Shown here one piece after another: positions 42,769 to 52,744 of a stretch of DNA of 64,000 nucleotides. The notes beneath the pieces were generated by a model. It was not told the DNA's origin, searched no databases, and saw only the letters and a list, made by a program, of their open reading frames with translations. This DNA is from Cervus elaphus. Taxonomy: Eukaryota > Chordata > Mammalia > Artiodactyla > Cervidae. A program made the position numbers and the translations under genes. Location of the stretch: NCBI RefSeq assembly GCF_910594005.1, contig NC_057829.1:62169001-62233000 (forward strand). Direction: 5' to 3'. How positions within the stretch are numbered: position 1 is the first letter of the stretch; each line of letters opens with the position of its first letter.

Positions 42769-45526
42769 TAACAAATGGGGATAATAATAGTACCTACACT
42801 GGGACGTTTAAGAAAGAATGCCAAAGTACTTGGTTATTTATATATTAATGGGCTTGATATACTGAGGGCTAGTGTAGTATTATATGTCTTCTCCCCTCTA
42901 CTGCCCTACATACCCAGGTATGTATTTTCTGATATGAAACCCCAAATGTAGACTCTCTCCCCCTTCTAGAAGTAACAATTACGGCCTTTAGATGTTCCTG
43001 CCTTCCCTGCCAGAAGCATTTCCTAGTTGGTTAACAAATCAATTAGGAATTTAATAAGGACTTATTTTGCGCAAGCACTGTGCTAGGTCAAGACCTTTGG
43101 TTAATAAAAATACTAATGACTATTTAATGAACATTTCTAAATGGCTGGGCCCTGTTTCCAGGTATTTTTTCCTGCATTTCTCCACTTAACGCTCGGCCAG
43201 CCTGTGAAGTAGATACGATTACTCCGTTTTCCGGGTGGGCGCTGGTCCCAGTGGCACATGGTCATGAGGTCACAGCATCGGAACCCAGAGCTGGGCTCTG
43301 CTGGCTTTCTCGCCCGATCCTGAGTGTTGGAGGCCTTCCCCAGATCCCTTCTGTTTGATATCAGAATGCTCATTTTGTCCTCAACTGAAACACTTGACTT
43401 CCTTGCTCCCTTGCAACTGGGGCTGGCCATGTGACTTGAGTGTTGGCTGGTGAGCGAGAAGTGGAAATCTACCAGGTGGGACTTGTTGGGAAATTACTGT
43501 TTTCCTGATCAAAAGGGCCAGAGGCAGCTGACGGGCAGCTTTTGCTCTTAGCCCTTCCCTGCCTTGCTCCCTGGAATGTGGCTGAGAAGTTGGGAGGAGG
43601 AGGCACCACCCCCAGGCAGAGCAGGAAGACAGAATGAGCCTAGGACGTGGACCTCCCAGCTCCAGACCCCCTTGCATGGGGAAGCCCCGCTGTCTCTGGG
43701 GGTTTCTGCTCCCCACAGTCACCGACACGCAGTGCAGACGCCCGTGGGGCAGTTTCTGCCGCCTGTCTCAGGCTGGCCAGGAGGGAGTGTTCTGTGGCTG
43801 GACAGAAAGAGCAAGGGCTCAGGCCTTGCTGGGCCTCTTGGGTGTCTGGTCCCAGGGAAGAGAGTCCTGGGGGCTCTGACAGCAGGTGTTGGGGACAGAG
43901 GTGAGGTGCAGAGCGGGGCCTGCTGCCTTTGTAGGGGTGGGTGAGGAGCGCCTTGCCGGGGCCTCCCGGGATGGGCTCAGGGAGCCCCTCCCCGCCCGCT
44001 CCCTCTCTCGGGCTGCCAGCACCTGACAGAGGTCAGTATTGTGCTCTGGCCAGAGGCAGCCCGAGCCCTGTGTATTCAGTGGAAAAATAATTCCTGGTCC
44101 TGGTTGACCATAGAAGTGTCCATAAATATTTGGTCGGGGTAGGAGGCTGGGAGACAAGGGGTGGATTCAGGGAGCCAGGTGGGCTGGGCAGGCTTTGGGC
44201 GAGGGTGGGTGGCAGTGGCGTCCTCAGAGGGAGGAGAAACAAGCGGGCCTCTGCCGCTCCTGACCTGTGGTGGGGCCACCTGACTGCCAGGGAGGTGATT
44301 TATGGCCGGCTGTCAGACCACCTGTTAGCTGGCACTGGCCTCTTCGTTTCTCGCTTCTCTGAGAGCTGCGGGAGCAAGCCAGGGCTTTTCCTCATCTCAA
44401 AAGAGAACGTGGCTCCATTGTTTTGGATGAGTAGCAGGTCTTGATTGGACGTGGCATCCCAGCTGAACCCCAGTTGGTGAGGAAAGCTCTAAGGGTGTCT
44501 GCGACTCCCTGCTCTGAGTACATCTGTCCTGTCCCTCAGCATCTGCCGATGGTACCCCAGGACGCTTTCCTGGCATCATCCCTCCCATATTCTGGACATT
44601 TGAGTGACAGTAGCCTGTCGCCTCCATTTCAAGGCTTCTCCCCTTGCTGCCTCATCCAGCTCAAGGTAGCTGCCTGCCTTTGCTCTGAGCTCATCGAAGA
44701 AGCCCCTGGAAGCATTAGAGCTGGTCCCCTCCCTGCAAGCAGGACCAGGACTCCTCCAGCCTGAAGAAGCTCAGCCCCTTACCCTCCTCTGGCCTCGGCC
44801 GTTAGCTTATCTGGATGGAAGTTCTCAGCCCTGGCTTCCCACCACCCAGGGGGCACCTGGAAATGCTGATTTCGGAGCACCCTCCAAAGGTTCAGGTTTA
44901 ATTGTTTTAGCGTAGGGCCTAGTATTTTGTAAAAGCTCCCCAGATGCTTCAAAGTGTTAAAGGTTTGAGCTTCTGTGGTTCTCACCAGCTCAGGCGATAC
45001 TGATGCTCCAGGGACCAGCTTGGAGTAGCACCTGTTCACGCCACCATCTCCTACAAGTTCAGTGTCCAGGGGTGTCTGAGCTCTGAAGGGGTAGGAGTGA
45101 CATGTTTAGGCCTCTGGCCCTTCAGAGTAGTTCCCTGTGGCCCAGCCTCTTGGGGGCTTCTCAGAGCGGGCACTGCCCATGTCAGGGAGATGCTGCAGGA
45201 CCACGGGAATCTTCTGAGTGTTGGAGAAGGCTGGGGAACTTGGCATCTCTGTCCTTCCTCTGAGACAAAAGGATAGTCATCCCCATCGCTCACTTAGTCT
45301 CATTGTGGGGATAAGAAGGGTTACCCTTGCTGTGTGTTCTCAGCGGATCCTGCAAAAACACGGGAATTGCTCTTTTTAGGCATTCCAAGTATGTCTGTGT
45401 GGACAGACCGTGGGTTACAAAAAGGCCTCTTTCTCAAAGTCCCTTCTGAATGGCCCCTCACCCTCCCTCCTGGAACTAGCTGACAAAGAAATCACCTGGT
45501 CAAAATCAACTGTTTGTTTTCTTTGA

Positions 45527-45532
45527 TTTAAT
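45527..45532 (-). promoter_or_regulatory. SFRP5: Candidate SFRP5 poly(A) signal (ATTAAA)
   Basis: TTTAAT on the + strand reads ATTAAA in the gene's direction, within AT-rich sequence that ends the GC-rich 3'UTR. No AATAAA is seen between the stop codon and here. Variant hexamer, so tentative. Confidence 0.5.
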
Positions 45533-46172
45533 TAAAAACTTAAAAAACAAAAATAGAAAACCAAATCCTACCTGCATCAGTCTAGTATCTATGGCCTCGC
45601 AGCAGAAGCAATAATTTATGGTCATCAGGATATAGGGACATGTGGAGGCTGAGGAGCGAGCTTCTGGGCGGGGGCTGGGCTGGGCTTCTCCCCAGTCCAG
45701 TGGGGAAGGAGACAGGCAGAGATAGGAGAGGTGGAAAAGTGTGGCTGGAGGGCACCATGACCCTTTCCTCTGGGGGCGATGATGGGGACACATGAAGGGG
45801 CATGGATGCCGGGAACTGTTGCCCAAGTAGCTCAGCCTAATGCCAAGACTTCCCTTTCCTGGGCGAGGCCCCACCGCTAACAGAGTGAGGCTGACACCAC
45901 CTGCTCCCTGGGAAGCCACCTCCTCAGGCTGCTCCAAGCCCCTGCACCGTTCCCTCGCTCTCTTCTCTCTGCTTACTTTCTGAGACCCTGGGGCTTCCCC
46001 CCCAAACTGAGAAAGGTCTGGTTCTCTGGGAGCAAACCTCCAAGGACCCCAGAACCCCTCGGCCAAGGACAGCCTGGCTCGGTGTCCATCTCTTAGGGCC
46101 TGTGATCCTACAGCTCTGCGTGAACCGCCCTGCGGCAGCGGCTGGGTCAGCCCGGGGGAGGGGGAGGCCAGG

Positions 46173-46858
46173 TGGGCAGGAGAGAGGGCCCCGGGGATGG
46201 GGACCCAGGACAGGGCATGGCTGGGGGGCAGGGAGGAGAGAGGGCCCCGGGGATGGGGACCCAGGACCGGGCATGGCTGGGGGGCAGGGAGGAGAGAGGG
46301 CCCCGGGGATGGGGGCCCAGGACCGGGCATGGCTGGGGGGCAGGGAGGAGAGAGGGCCCCGGGGATGGGGACCCAGGACCGGGCATGGCTGGGGGGCAGG
46401 GAGGAGAGAGGGCCCCGGGGATGGGGACCCAGGACCGGGCATGGCTGGGGGGCAGGGAGGAGAGAGGGCCCCGGGGATGGGGACCCAGGACCGGGCATGG
46501 CTGGGGGGCAGGGAGGAGAGAGGGCCCCGGGGATGGGGACCCAGGACCGGGCATGGCTGGGGGGCAGGGAGGAGAGAGGGCCCCGGGGATGGGGACCCAG
46601 GACAAGGCATGGCTGGAGGGGCAGGGAGGAGAGAGGGCCCTGGGGATGGGGACCCAGGACAAGGCATGGCTGGGGGGCAGGGAGGAGAGAGGGCCCTGGG
46701 GATGGGGACCCAGGACAAGGCATGGCTGGAGGGGCAGGGAGGAGAGAGGGCCCCGGGGATGGGGACCCAGGACAGGGCATGGCTGGGGGGCAGGGAGGAG
46801 AGAGGGCCCTGGGGATGGGGACCCAGGACAGGGCATGGCTGGGGGGCAGGGAGGAGAG
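46173..46858. repeat. 56-bp minisatellite, about 12 copies, in the SFRP5 3'UTR
   Basis: Unit (+ strand) runs 'ggggacccaggac-mgggcatggctg-gggggcagggaggaga-gagggccccggggat', period 56, with two 57-bp units that carry 'ctggagggg' in place of 'ctggggg'. The 'cccagga' block recurs at about 46203, 46259, 46315, 46371, 46427, 46483, 46539, 46595, 46652, 46708, 46765 and 46821. The array ends 4 bases short of the SFRP5 stop codon. Because 56 is not a multiple of 3 and the unit lacks stops, the array is open over long spans in several frames on both strands; these frames are artefacts. Confidence 0.97.
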
Positions 46859-46862
46859 CCCT

Positions 46863-47209
46863 TCAGTGGGGCTCTGCCGCCCCGTAGAAGAAGGGGTAGT
46901 AGAGGGAACAGGGGTACGAGAACATGAACTTGACCGCGAACTTCATCTCCTTGTTCTTCTTGTCCCAGCGGTAGACGGCCATGAGCAGCAGCTGTCCGTC
47001 TACTCTGCGGCCCATGACCAGGAAGCTGCCAGCCAGGCTGTCCAGCTGTGGGCAGGGGCAGCCGGCGCCATTCTTCATGTGCAGCACAAGCCTCTTGGTA
47101 TCCTTGCGCTTCAGGGGGCCTGGCTTGAGCAGCTTCTTCTTTTTCTGGGCTCCAATTAGCTTCCGGTCCCCATTCTCTATCTTGATCTCCTTGATGCGCA
47201 TTTTGACCA
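46863..47209 (-). CDS. SFRP5: SFRP5 exon 3 (netrin-like domain and stop)
   Basis: Encodes VKMRIKEIKIENGDRKLIGA through the C-terminal FFYGAAEPH and TGA. Acceptor in gene direction 'caacacacacag'. Confidence 0.97.
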
Positions 47210-50200
47210 CTGTGTGTGTTGGGGGGTGGACAGGGGTCAGCCATGAGAACCATCAGGCTTGCTTAGGATGCTGGTGACCCCATGCTTGGTGCTCTGCCTG
47301 AAACTCCAGGCCTGGGGCTTGGAGAGATGGAGCTTCCACATGTATACTCTATTATTTATGAAGCTCCCACCAGGTGCTGGAGTTGTACAGACATTATCGG
47401 CTTTCATCCTGACATGAGTGGGTGTGGTGGGGAAATGAGGTTTGGAGAGGTGGTGATGGGCCTGAATTGTAGAGCCTGGCTTGAACTGAGATCTGGGCTG
47501 TGCCTTTCCATGATACCAGGTGCAGGGTGGAGAGCTCTCCTTGGGGAGTAGAGTTGGGTGTGGGCTCCCCAGGGAAGGGAAAATATTGGGGGTGGAGCTA
47601 ACCACTTGGAGGGAACGTTTGGTGGAGGGGATCCTTGTGATGGAGGAGGGCTGGACTTCGTGATCTCTGGGGGTGGATGCTTCCAAATAGGATTTCTGGC
47701 TGTGTGTGTGCATGTGTGTGGAGGGTGTTTGGAGCAGTGGTGGGCTGGTAAATGCTAGACTGCCAGCTCTGGGGAGGGGCTGCTCTGTAGCACGTGCTGG
47801 TTTCCCCACTGTGATGTGCAGGGTTGGGAAGCGCCGCAGTCACCTCTGTAATGTGTATGTGACTGTGTAGTGTGGTGCTGCATGTGTTTGTGTATAAGAG
47901 GATGTCTGTGGTATGTGTAGGAGTCTGTAGGATGTTTGTGGAGTGTGTGGCTAGTGGGCAGGGTGGTTAAAGAGCCTAATAGAGCAGGGCGTGGCCACTT
48001 AGGGTAGCATCCTCCTTCTTTGAGCCTCTGGGTCCCCATCTCTGGGAGAAGCCAGAGTGTAACCTTGGTCACCCAGGGAGAGACATTGTTATAAAAATCT
48101 TTCTCTCCCACCCCCTCTTTTTCTCTCTTGGACATACACACACCTTGCAGTAATAATGTTCTCTTCCCAAACAGACTAACAACATAAAAGACCTGCTGCA
48201 GGAAGGGTTTCGTTGCTTTCTCTTTTTTAGAGACAGTGAGGCTAAGGCACAAAACGGGAACCGACCGGGCAAAGACCACAGGCTGGGCCGTGTGGCCTGC
48301 ACGGGAGCCAGGTCCTGACTGCCCCAGGAATGAGGAGGCTTCAGGATGAAGCTGTGGGGCCGGGGACCACAGCACCCCCAGCCAGAGATGCATCAGGTAC
48401 TAGGCAGAGGTGCCCGGGGACCAGGGGGCTGCATTTCCGTCCTGGAGCCCATCTCTCCCCTCTGCTGCCCCCACCCATCTCTGGACCAAGCCTGCCTCCC
48501 ACAAAGAGAATCCAGCCCTAGAGGCCCCTCTGTAGGCAGTGTCAAGGAAAGGCTGCAAGAACCCTGGCCAGGGATGGACCATGGCCTTGAGGGGCTTCTG
48601 AAGTCCCTGGGATGCAAAAAAAAAAAAAAAGTGCATTTCTCTAGGGAGAGGGCAGTGGCCACGTGGGCTCTACACTCACCGAAGTCGCTGGAACACATCT
48701 GCTCCATGAGTCCGTCAGCGCTGTGCTCCATCTCACACTGGGCGCAGATCTTGGTCACTGAGGAGAGAAGCAGGGGTGGGGTGAGGGGATCAGAGGCCAA
48801 AGAGCCAAACTTAGGGTTCAGGCTCCCCCAGTGACCAGCCACCTCCGCCTCCCAAGCCTCCACTTCCCCATCAGGAATCGGGATGATGGTAGTGATCATG
48901 CTCACTGAGTGGTTGTGAGATTCCGGAGACGAGGTTGTGAAGGGACGAAACTGACTAGGTGGGCACGACTGCCCCATGACCCTGGCAGCTGCACCCGTGA
49001 TGTGCACTGTCTTCTTCTGTAGCACCTGACCTGTCTCTGTGTCTTTGCCTCCTGGCGGGCCGCCCCATCATGGCAGGGCGAGGGGCTCAAAGAGGGTGGG
49101 AGTGGGAGGGCAGAGCCAGGTGGGACTCCAAGAATGGGATTTCCCTGCCTTCCAAGTTTGAGCTCCAAGAAAAACAGAATAATGGAGCCCTGCCAGGATC
49201 TCTGGTGGGGACCATACTGTTTCTGCTTGAGCGAGTGTCTCTCCCCTCCTGGTCCCATTTCTAACCTGAGAATAAGGAGTTTTCCTTCTTTCAACACTCT
49301 CTGGTCACAAGACCCCCACCCAACCTCAACTCTCAGGTCCCATGTGGGTGCGTAGGACTGGGGATAGCATGGGTGAGGTTAGCTTTGAGGGGTGGGTGGG
49401 GTTCTGTTGCTTTTGGGGGGCCAGGTCAGATAGAAAACAGGGGCAGTGTTTCCCCTTGGGAGAGTCTCAGAGCCAGGGACTTCCTAGATTCTCATATTAG
49501 CCACCCAGGTGAAGCTTCCTTGCCTGGTGCCCCTGTTTATTCTCCTGTCTGCTGTCCAACAGGGGCTTATTCTGTCTGAAAGGAGGTTGGCAGACAGTGG
49601 GGAGAAGAATGAGGGGGGGTGCACAGTGAAGGGGAGGCTGAGACTAGAGAGGAATGAGGGGTAATGGGAAGGGGTTGGGGTGGAAGGTGGCACTTAAGAG
49701 TCTCAGAAGTTTTGGGAACCTGAGATTGCTTCCTATTTTACAAGGAGGAGACAGAGGCTCAACTCGCCCAAGGGCTCCTTGTTAGGGGCAGAGCCTGGCA
49801 CCTTGCTCACCATTCTGCTCTGAGTCTTACCCAAGGGTCTCCCAGCCTGGGGCACTGGGGAAAGAGTGGGAGAGTTTAGGGTTCCCAGGTGCAGGAAATA
49901 GGGGCAGGGTGGAAACCATAGCCCAGAGTTGCATTTAGCCCCCAGTCTTTGGCTACATCTTTTCCCCCAGCCTCCGCCCCTCCCCAAATCCCAACACAGG
50001 TGGGGGTGATGCTAGTCTTGGTGCCCCCGGGGTCCAGGGCTACTGAGGCCAAAGGCATCTTTAGCAACCCTGGGCATCTGTGGGCTGAGAGAGGTGATAA
50101 GGCATTTATTGGAGGCCTCAGGATGGGGTGACAGTACTGCCCCACCCCACCCCCCAGGATTCCAGAAGCTTAGGAAGGTGGAAGCTGCGAGGGAAAGCCA

Positions 50201-50979
50201 GGAGAGGTTTCAGGAACAGTTGGAATGGGAGAGAACCAGTTTGAACGTCCAGAGCCGCAAGGAGGCACTACTCTGGCAGGCCATGGGGAGATGGGAAGGC
50301 TGGAAGGCTTTGGGGGACATGCAGGGCTGAGCAAAGACTCTGTGTATTTGTGTCTAGAGGAGGTGGCACCTCTAGGGGGCTGTGGCATCCGTTGGGGTCC
50401 GGCTCACCGGTACCCAAGGGCAGTAGGAACGCAGGGGGCGGGGGCGGGAGAGCTACCTGGAGGCGCGGTGGCGGGCAGGTGCCCGAACTGCACAGCGATG
50501 CAGAGGTCGTTGTCCAGGGGGAACTTGTGACAGTGCAGCATCTCGGGCCAGGGGAAGCCATAGGCCTCCATGAGCGGCGCGCAGCCGGCGCGCACAGCCT
50601 CGCACAGCGAGCGGCAGGGGTAGATGGGCCGGTCGAGGCAGACGGGCGCGAAGAGCGAGCAAAGGAAGACCTGCGTGTCCGAGTGGCAGCGCTTGGCCAG
50701 CAGCGGCAGCCAGCTGCTCGCCTGCTGCTTCACTTCGGCCAGGCTCTCGTGCTCCAGCAGGTTGGGCAGCCGCATGCGCTTGTAGCCCACCGTGTGGCAG
50801 AGCGGCAGGTCGGCGGGGATGTCGAGGCACTGGGGCGGCTTGGAGTACGAGCGCCCGTGCAGCGGCTCGGTCTGCCAGCCGTAGTAGTCGTACTCCTCGC
50901 CCCGCGCCGGCGCCCCGTGTAGCGCCCCCAGCAGCAGCGCCAGCGCGGCCGCCCGCGCGCCCCCCGCCGCTGCCCGCAT
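46863..50979 (-). CDS. SFRP5: Secreted frizzled-related protein 5, 3 coding exons
   Basis: A secreted Wnt antagonist. The frizzled-type Cys-rich domain binds Wnt ligands outside the cell (also Wnt5a in adipose tissue), and the C-terminal netrin-like domain binds heparin and partners. Coding exons in gene order: 50979-50457, 48757-48680, 47209-46863. All have GT/AG borders, and they total 948 nt, or 315 residues plus stop. Residues 1-27 form a signal peptide (MRAAAGG..., then a Leu/Ala core). The CRD (about 48-165) has its ten cysteines, starting at Cys51. The netrin-like domain (about 176-315) has six cysteines, starting at Cys179, and a Lys-rich loop (QKKKKLLKP). It is two residues shorter than human because of small changes in the signal peptide. 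The ATG matches the human start and lies in a CpG island. The array just after the stop codon is unusual. Confidence 0.98.
47210..48679. other. SFRP5 intron 2
   Basis: Contains a long TG-rich degenerate simple-repeat stretch (about 47695-47960) and an A run at 48616-48630. No other gene is recognised. Confidence 0.6.
48680..48757 (-). CDS. SFRP5: SFRP5 exon 2
   Basis: Encodes TKICAQCEMEHSADGLMEQM and CSSDF, with the first three cysteines of the netrin-like domain. It is 78 nt (in frame), donor 'gtgagt', acceptor 'ctcctcag'. Confidence 0.97.
48758..50456. other. SFRP5 intron 1
   Basis: About 1.7 kb of GC-moderate unique sequence. No young retroposon and no other gene are seen. Confidence 0.6.
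50457..50979 (-). CDS. SFRP5: SFRP5 exon 1 (signal peptide and frizzled CRD)
   Basis: Encodes residues 1-174 and one base of codon 175: signal peptide, EEYDYYGWQTEPLHGRSYSK, the ten-Cys CRD, and ends at FGHLPATAPP. Donor 'gtagct'. Confidence 0.98.
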
Positions 50980-51300
50980 GGCTGCGCAGGCCCCCGACAC
51001 TCCGCTGCCTCTGAGGTCGCCCGAGTGGATGGCAGCCTCGCTTGGCTCCCGGGCGCAGCGAGTGATCCTGGCGCCTCCCACCTTGGGGCTCCAGCCCCGG
51101 CCTCGCCGCGCGCCCCAGCCAATCTCCGGCCGCCCGGCCCCCGCCCCATGGCGGGGAGGCAGGGTGGCGCCCCCTCGGCCCCTCCTGCCCTGGGGCCCGC
51201 GCGTTCCGCCCAGCGTCCCGCCCGCTCGCGCGCCCCTCTCCCGCTCGCCTGCTCCCCCGCCAGTGCTCCAGCCTGGCCTTGCGCCTCTCTCCAGGACTCC
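50980..51300 (-). promoter_or_regulatory. SFRP5: SFRP5 CpG-island promoter
   Basis: The island continues from exon 1 upstream of the ATG. It has no TATA box. GC boxes and an inverted CCAAT box (ccaat on the + strand, 51119-51123) lie about 140 bp before the ATG. SFRP promoters are well-known targets of CpG methylation. The exact start site is not determined. Confidence 0.65.
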
Positions 51301-52731
51301 TTTACCTCCCTAGGCTTTTCCCTCGTCTCTACCCTTCTCCATCCTTCCTCCTTATCTCTCTCCGACACAGCCTCTCCTGTTCCTTTTCTCACTCACTTCA
51401 CTTGGTTATCTCTCCGTCTCGGCCTTTACCCTTCTGCTCTGTTTTCTCTTTCATGACACCTCGGTTCTCCCCTTTCCCGGCAGGAGGCTTCTGGCTGCTC
51501 ACACCCTCCTGGTTCAGCCGGGCAAGTGCTTCACCCCCAGTGCTCACGCATTTATGGAGCTCCTGCCTGGTTCCTGGCAGCTGTGCTGACGGCTGGGGAA
51601 CCAGAGACGGATGTGATCCAGAGCTCACCTCCCGGACATCCCAGCTTAGTGGGGGCCAAGATAATCATACCTGCTGTTTAGTGAGCACTTATTTAGTGCC
51701 TCAGACACTGCACAGCACTTCATAACCTGATCAACTATTTCCAAAGATGGCTAATACTTATTGGGTGCTTCCTATGTGTCCAGTCTTTCTGACCACATTG
51801 CATAAACCACCTCATTTAATTCTCACAATAATGGTATAAGATGGGCAGGTACTACTACTATCTGCACTTTACAGATAAAGGCACTGACCTAAAAAGATTA
51901 AGTAGGGATTGGAGCCAGGACTTGAATCCAGATCTGGTTCCAAGAGTCAGAGCTGGGTCATGACCAGGGGTTCTGGATTCTGAGTCTGTAGGCTTAGTGA
52001 CTCTGTGTGTCTGTAGAGGGGTAGGAGTGGGGTGGGGAGGGAGACTCAGAGAAGTGAAGTAACTGGCCCTTGGTCACATTGCTGACAGATGAAGGAGCCA
52101 TGATTTGAATCCAGATGTTTGGTTCCAAAGACCAGGGAGCTATTCAGCCCTAAGATAAATTTCAGCCTAGAGTAGGAAATGCTGAGGGAGGAGAGTGTAC
52201 CTCCTCTGGGAGCCTAGAGAAGGAAGGAATTGAGGAGGATATCCAGGGAGGTATCAGAGAGGGGGCAGGGTTTCAGGACCCCTTCCAAACATGGGGTCCA
52301 TCTGGATCCAGCCTTCCATTGACTTTCCTGTGGGAGGAGCTTTAGCCAAGAGGCTTAGAGGTGGGGTGGGATGGGGGGTTCCTTCCTGAGAACCTAACTG
52401 GAGACCTGACTCCCCAGCCTTTGTTGGAGAGGGTATCCTGGGGAGGAGTCTTGTAGCAGGGTTTGGGGTGCTCTGAGCTAGGGGAAGAAGTTCTGGGGCA
52501 CTTTCCCCCTACACTCTTGCCCTAAAATCCTCCCCACCCCATTCTCCTGAATGTCTCCAAGGCTCCCATCTTCCCACGGATCTATCCTTGCAGTGGTAGT
52601 GGAGAGCAGTGAAGGACTACTTCTCTTAATAGTCAAAGGATACACAAAAAACACTTACTGTGTGCAAGGCTTGAGATGTGTATCCCACAGATGGGGATAC
52701 AGAAATACAAAAGACATCGGGCCTGCCTCAT
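51301..52731. other. Upstream flank of SFRP5, with antisense MIR
   Basis: Pyrimidine-rich stretch (51300-51480), then antisense MIR text at about 51670-51945 and a weaker patch at about 52040-52140. No gene is seen. Confidence 0.5.
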
Positions 52732-52744
52732 CTGATCTAGTTTT
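52732..52744. repeat. Left TSD of the MAP2K2 retrocopy
   Basis: ctgatctagtttt, identical to 54381-54393. The duplication merges with the T run of the poly(A) tail. Confidence 0.9.

Larger units (their letters stand above)
39183..45505. other. Intergenic between convergent ZFYVE27 and SFRP5
   Basis: No recognisable gene. MIR-like patches occur at about 39625-39770 (-), 40470-40610 (+) and 41470-41640 (-). A composite MIR/Bov-tA/CHR block lies at 42330-42810. The remaining GC-rich unique sequence (43.2-45.3 kb) has only incidental open frames. Confidence 0.5.
45506..46862 (-). other. SFRP5: SFRP5 3'UTR (end tentative)
   Basis: Runs from just after the stop codon to the candidate ATTAAA. Its first 0.7 kb is a minisatellite. 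The rest is unique sequence with an AT-rich end (cataaattattgcttctgctg in gene direction). Confidence 0.55.

Noticed and set aside
43564..43944. Cluster of 100-codon frames between ZFYVE27 and SFRP5
   Set aside because: GC-rich random frames with no motif, splice or poly(A) context that would support a gene.
46173..46858. CRISPR-like array
   Set aside because: Units are contiguous with no unique spacers; it is a GC-rich minisatellite in a mammalian 3'UTR.
45506..47253. Long open frames of 250-424 codons on both strands over the minisatellite
   Set aside because: The 56-bp unit contains no stop in several frames and rotates the frame each copy, so long frames arise by repetition. None resembles a protein family.
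50730..51392. 220-codon frame overlapping SFRP5 exon 1 in another frame
   Set aside because: Shadow frame of a CpG-rich exon. The conserved SFRP5 frame explains the sequence.
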